Positions 13,933 to 15,549 of a stretch of 15,549 nt of DNA are shown piece after piece (within the stretch, counting starts at the first letter, position 1; every line of letters starts with the position of its first letter). A program made the translations under genes and the position numbers. The notes under the pieces are model-generated. The model saw nothing but the letters and a program-made list of their open reading frames with translations, was not told the origin of the DNA and made no database searches. This stretch comes from an uncultured Rhodospirillaceae bacterium (lineage in GTDB: Bacteria > Pseudomonadota > Alphaproteobacteria > RF32 > CAG-239), in contig OMQI01000015.1 in assembly GCA_900313185.1 (NCBI GenBank), forward strand, positions 1 to 15,549, written 5' to 3'.

Positions 13933-13950
13933 ATTATTTTGAAAAATAAT
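13933..13950. repeat. Short AT-rich inverted repeat upstream of the ffh promoter
   Basis: ATTATTTT (13933-13940) and AAAATAAT (13943-13950) are exact complements around a two-base centre. The loop is too small for an RNA hairpin, so if functional it would be a double-stranded DNA operator about 30 bp before the -35 box. In AT-rich DNA this may be chance. The rest of 13875-13978 shows nothing I can name. Confidence 0.3.
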
Positions 13951-13978
13951 ATGTTGTATCCGCTAAACAAATTTTATG

Positions 13979-14007
13979 TTGACAAGCCGTTATTTTTTAT
14001 ATATAAA
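13979..14007 (+). promoter_or_regulatory. Strong predicted sigma-70 promoter of ffh
   Basis: TTGACA (13979-13984), a consensus -35, and TATAAA (14002-14007) are separated by the ideal 17 bp. The start should be near 14014, leaving a leader of about 120 nt before the ffh ATG. Confidence 0.75.
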
Positions 14008-14013
14008 ACGAGG

Positions 14014-14136
14014 GAATTTAGAGAATTTTTACCCCAATAGGATTGTAAAAATTAAGCTCTGAGGAGTCCGTCAGTCAGCGATGTTTCGCCCACTGACGAT
14101 TGTTGGTTTATATTAACTTAAGGGAATAAAACTTTA
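14014..14136 (+). promoter_or_regulatory. Structured 5' leader of ffh
   Basis: Two strong hairpins fit the leader. In stem 1, AATTTTTAC (14024-14032) pairs with GTAAAAATT (14045-14053) over nine pairs, extended by GAG/CTC (14021-14023 with 14057-14059). In stem 2, CGTCAGT (14069-14075) pairs with ACTGACG (14092-14098) and, after a 2x2 internal loop, GCGA pairs with TCGC around a TGTT loop. Between them is TGAGGAGTC, which holds a GANTC site (14064-14068). No T run follows stem 2, so it is not a terminator. AAGGGA at 14120-14125 is the ribosome-binding site. A control leader for the ffh-rpsP unit is plausible but unproven. Confidence 0.5.
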
Positions 14137-15516
14137 ATGTTTGAAAGTTTGACCGATAAATTAAGCAAGGCTTTTTCCAAGATAACCTCGAGAGGAGTGT
14201 TGTCGGAAAAGGATATTGACGACGCAATGCGTGAAATCCGTATAGCGTTACTGGAAGCTGATGTTTCGTTATCGGTGGTTAAAGATTTTATTGCCAAAGT
14301 TAAAGTTGAAGCTCTTGGTGAAAAAGTAGTTAAGTCGGTTCAACCGGGACAAATGGTAATCAAAATTGTTCACGATGAATTGGTTAAACTTTTGGGTGCC
14401 GAAGCTACTGAGCTGAATTTTAATGCTCCGGCTCCGGTTTGTATGATGCTGGTTGGTTTGCAAGGTTCGGGTAAAACCACAACGGCAGCCAAAATTGCCA
14501 AGAAGCTCAAGAAAAATAAACGTATTTTATTGGCTTCGTTGGATATTTATCGTCCGGCGGCACAGGAACAATTGGCACAACTCGGTAAGCAAATCGAAGT
14601 TGACGTTTTGCCGATTGTCAGCGGGCAAAAGCCGTTGGATATAACCAAAAGAGCATTGGCAGAGGCTAAAAAAGGCGTTTATGATTTGCTTATTTTGGAT
14701 ACGGCCGGTCGTTTGCAAATAGATGAAGTTTTGATGGACGAAGTGGCTGACGTCAAAAAAATAGCGAATCCGACAGAAACCTTATTGGTGGCCGATGCCT
14801 TAATTGGACAAGAAGCTTGCAATGTGGCTCGTGAGTTTAACGATAAAATCGGTGTGACCGGTTTGGTATTGACCAGATTGGACGGTACTTCCAGAGTAGG
14901 CGCCGCACTTTCGATGAAAATGGTTTCGGGTGCAGCAATCAAGTTTTTGGGAACCGGTGAAAAACTCGACGATATAGAAGAGTTTCATGCCGATAGAATT
15001 GCCGGTCGTATTTTGGGGCAGGGCGATGTGGTTTCTTTGGTAGAAAAGGCAATCGAAAATGTCGATCACGAAGAAGCCGAGAAAATGGCCAATAAAATGA
15101 TGAAAGGCTCGTTTGATTTGAATGATATGCTTAATCAAATGCGCCAAATGAAGAAAATAGGCAGTATGGGGAGTATTTTGGGAATGCTTCCGGGAATGTC
15201 TAAATTTAAATCTCAGATTGAAGAATCCGGTGTGTGCGACAATCTGATGAAAAAACAGGAAGCGATTATTCTTTCGATGACTAAAAAAGAAAGAGCAAAT
15301 CCTGATATTATAAAGGCTTCTCGCAAGAGAAGAATCGCACAAGGCGCCGGAGTTGAAGTTCACGATGTTAACGTTTTGCTTAAATCGTTTGAGCAGATGT
15401 CAACAATGATGAAAAAAATGGGCAAGTTCGGCTCAATGTCGGCAATGTCTAGAATGTTTAAGGGAAAGCCGTTCGGTAAAATGCCGGGCGGACTTAATAA
15501 ACGGTTTCCGTTTTAA
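14137..15516 (+). CDS. ffh: Signal recognition particle GTPase Ffh
   Basis: Protein subunit of the signal recognition particle: it binds 4.5S RNA and signal sequences of nascent membrane proteins and docks with FtsY. The 459 residues show the N domain (1-90, with ALLEADV), the G domain with P-loop GLQGSGKT (107-114), DTAGR (188-192) and TRLD (246-249), and the methionine-rich M domain from about 300, with the RNA-binding SRKRRIAQGAG and a tail rich in Met, Gly and Lys. The motif after TRLD, normally DARGG at the N-G interface, is TSRVG (251-255). The ATG at 14137 is preceded by AAGGGA. A strong promoter and structured leader precede the gene, and probable rpsP follows after 20 bp, as in many proteobacteria. 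Confidence 0.96.
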   Translation: MFESLTDKLSKAFSKITSRGVLSEKDIDDAMREIRIALLEADVSLSVVKDFIAKVKVEALGEKVVKSVQPGQMVIKIVHDELVKLLGAEATELNFNAPAPVCMMLVGLQGSGKTTTAAKIAKKLKKNKRILLASLDIYRPAAQEQLAQLGKQIEVDVLPIVSGQKPLDITKRALAEAKKGVYDLLILDTAGRLQIDEVLMDEVADVKKIANPTETLLVADALIGQEACNVAREFNDKIGVTGLVLTRLDGTSRVGAALSMKMVSGAAIKFLGTGEKLDDIEEFHADRIAGRILGQGDVVSLVEKAIENVDHEEAEKMANKMMKGSFDLNDMLNQMRQMKKIGSMGSILGMLPGMSKFKSQIEESGVCDNLMKKQEAIILSMTKKERANPDIIKASRKRRIAQGAGVEVHDVNVLLKSFEQMSTMMKKMGKFGSMSAMSRMFKGKPFGKMPGGLNKRFPF

Positions 15517-15536
15517 TTTATTGAAAGGATATTAAA

Positions 15537-15549
15537 ATGTCAGTACGTA
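15537..15549 (+). CDS. rpsP: Start of probable 30S ribosomal protein S16 gene (cut by window end)
   Basis: Only ATG and three full codons (M-S-V-R) plus one base are present. AAAGGA lies seven bases before the ATG. Position 20 bp after ffh and the opening residues both fit rpsP, which follows ffh in many alphaproteobacteria. The sequence is too short to prove it. Confidence 0.6.

Noticed and set aside
14058..14090. Possible hammerhead ribozyme: CTGAGGAGTCCGT looks like the CUGANGA core followed by stem II.
   Set aside because: The GGAC partner of stem II and the obligatory GAAA are absent on the plus strand. GCGAAAC occurs only on the minus strand without a matching CUGANGA. The segment is better explained by the 7+4 bp hairpin.
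14800..15363. 187-codon open frame antisense to ffh.
   Set aside because: It is the shadow of a strongly conserved gene, with no ribosome-binding site or recognisable domain.

Overview
The window looks like an AT-rich, probably host-associated alphaproteobacterium. The evidence is a canonical GcrA and a CcrM-type GANTC methyltransferase (a cell-cycle pair largely confined to Alphaproteobacteria), one bifunctional Rel/Spo enzyme downstream of rpoZ, a Ppx/GppA-RlmE gene pair, and an ffh gene followed by what looks like rpsP. Codon use is AT-rich throughout and no block looks foreign. No IS element, phage gene, CRISPR array or tRNA was seen. The narrower guess, an uncultured gut-type lineage, is inference.

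Layout. Positions 1-5560 are read on the minus strand. In reading order they hold a secreted protein of unknown function (4313-5560), rpoZ with a long acidic tail (3741-4211), spoT/rsh (1518-3656), a DUF2062 membrane protein (982-1506), acpS (593-985), a small membrane protein (185-442) and the N-terminus of an unknown gene running off the left edge. A terminator after rpoZ contains the likely spoT promoter. Positions 5685-12787 are read on the plus strand: gcrA, an OprB-like porin (both ended by intrinsic terminators), a HAD-IIA family protein lacking its catalytic Asp, a membrane-anchored unknown protein, then a tight run of ccrM, two Ppx/GppA paralogues and rlmE. Positions 12856-13000 encode what looks like a compact, highly structured stand-alone RNA with its own promoter and terminator. 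A small HTH protein (plus) converges on an HdeD/DUF308 membrane protein (minus) across a shared hairpin. The right end is a strong promoter, a structured 120-nt leader, ffh, and the first codons of probable rpsP.

How the genes fit together. Two themes recur: (p)ppGpp and polyphosphate metabolism (SpoT, two Ppx/GppA proteins, and omega, the RNA polymerase subunit tied to ppGpp binding in E. coli) and methylation-linked cell-cycle control (GcrA reads GANTC marks laid down by CcrM). The rest is translation and secretion housekeeping (RlmE, Ffh, S16) and envelope proteins. The best candidates for something undescribed are the structured RNA at 12856-13000, the ffh leader, the catalytically altered HAD protein and the degenerate second Ppx/GppA protein.
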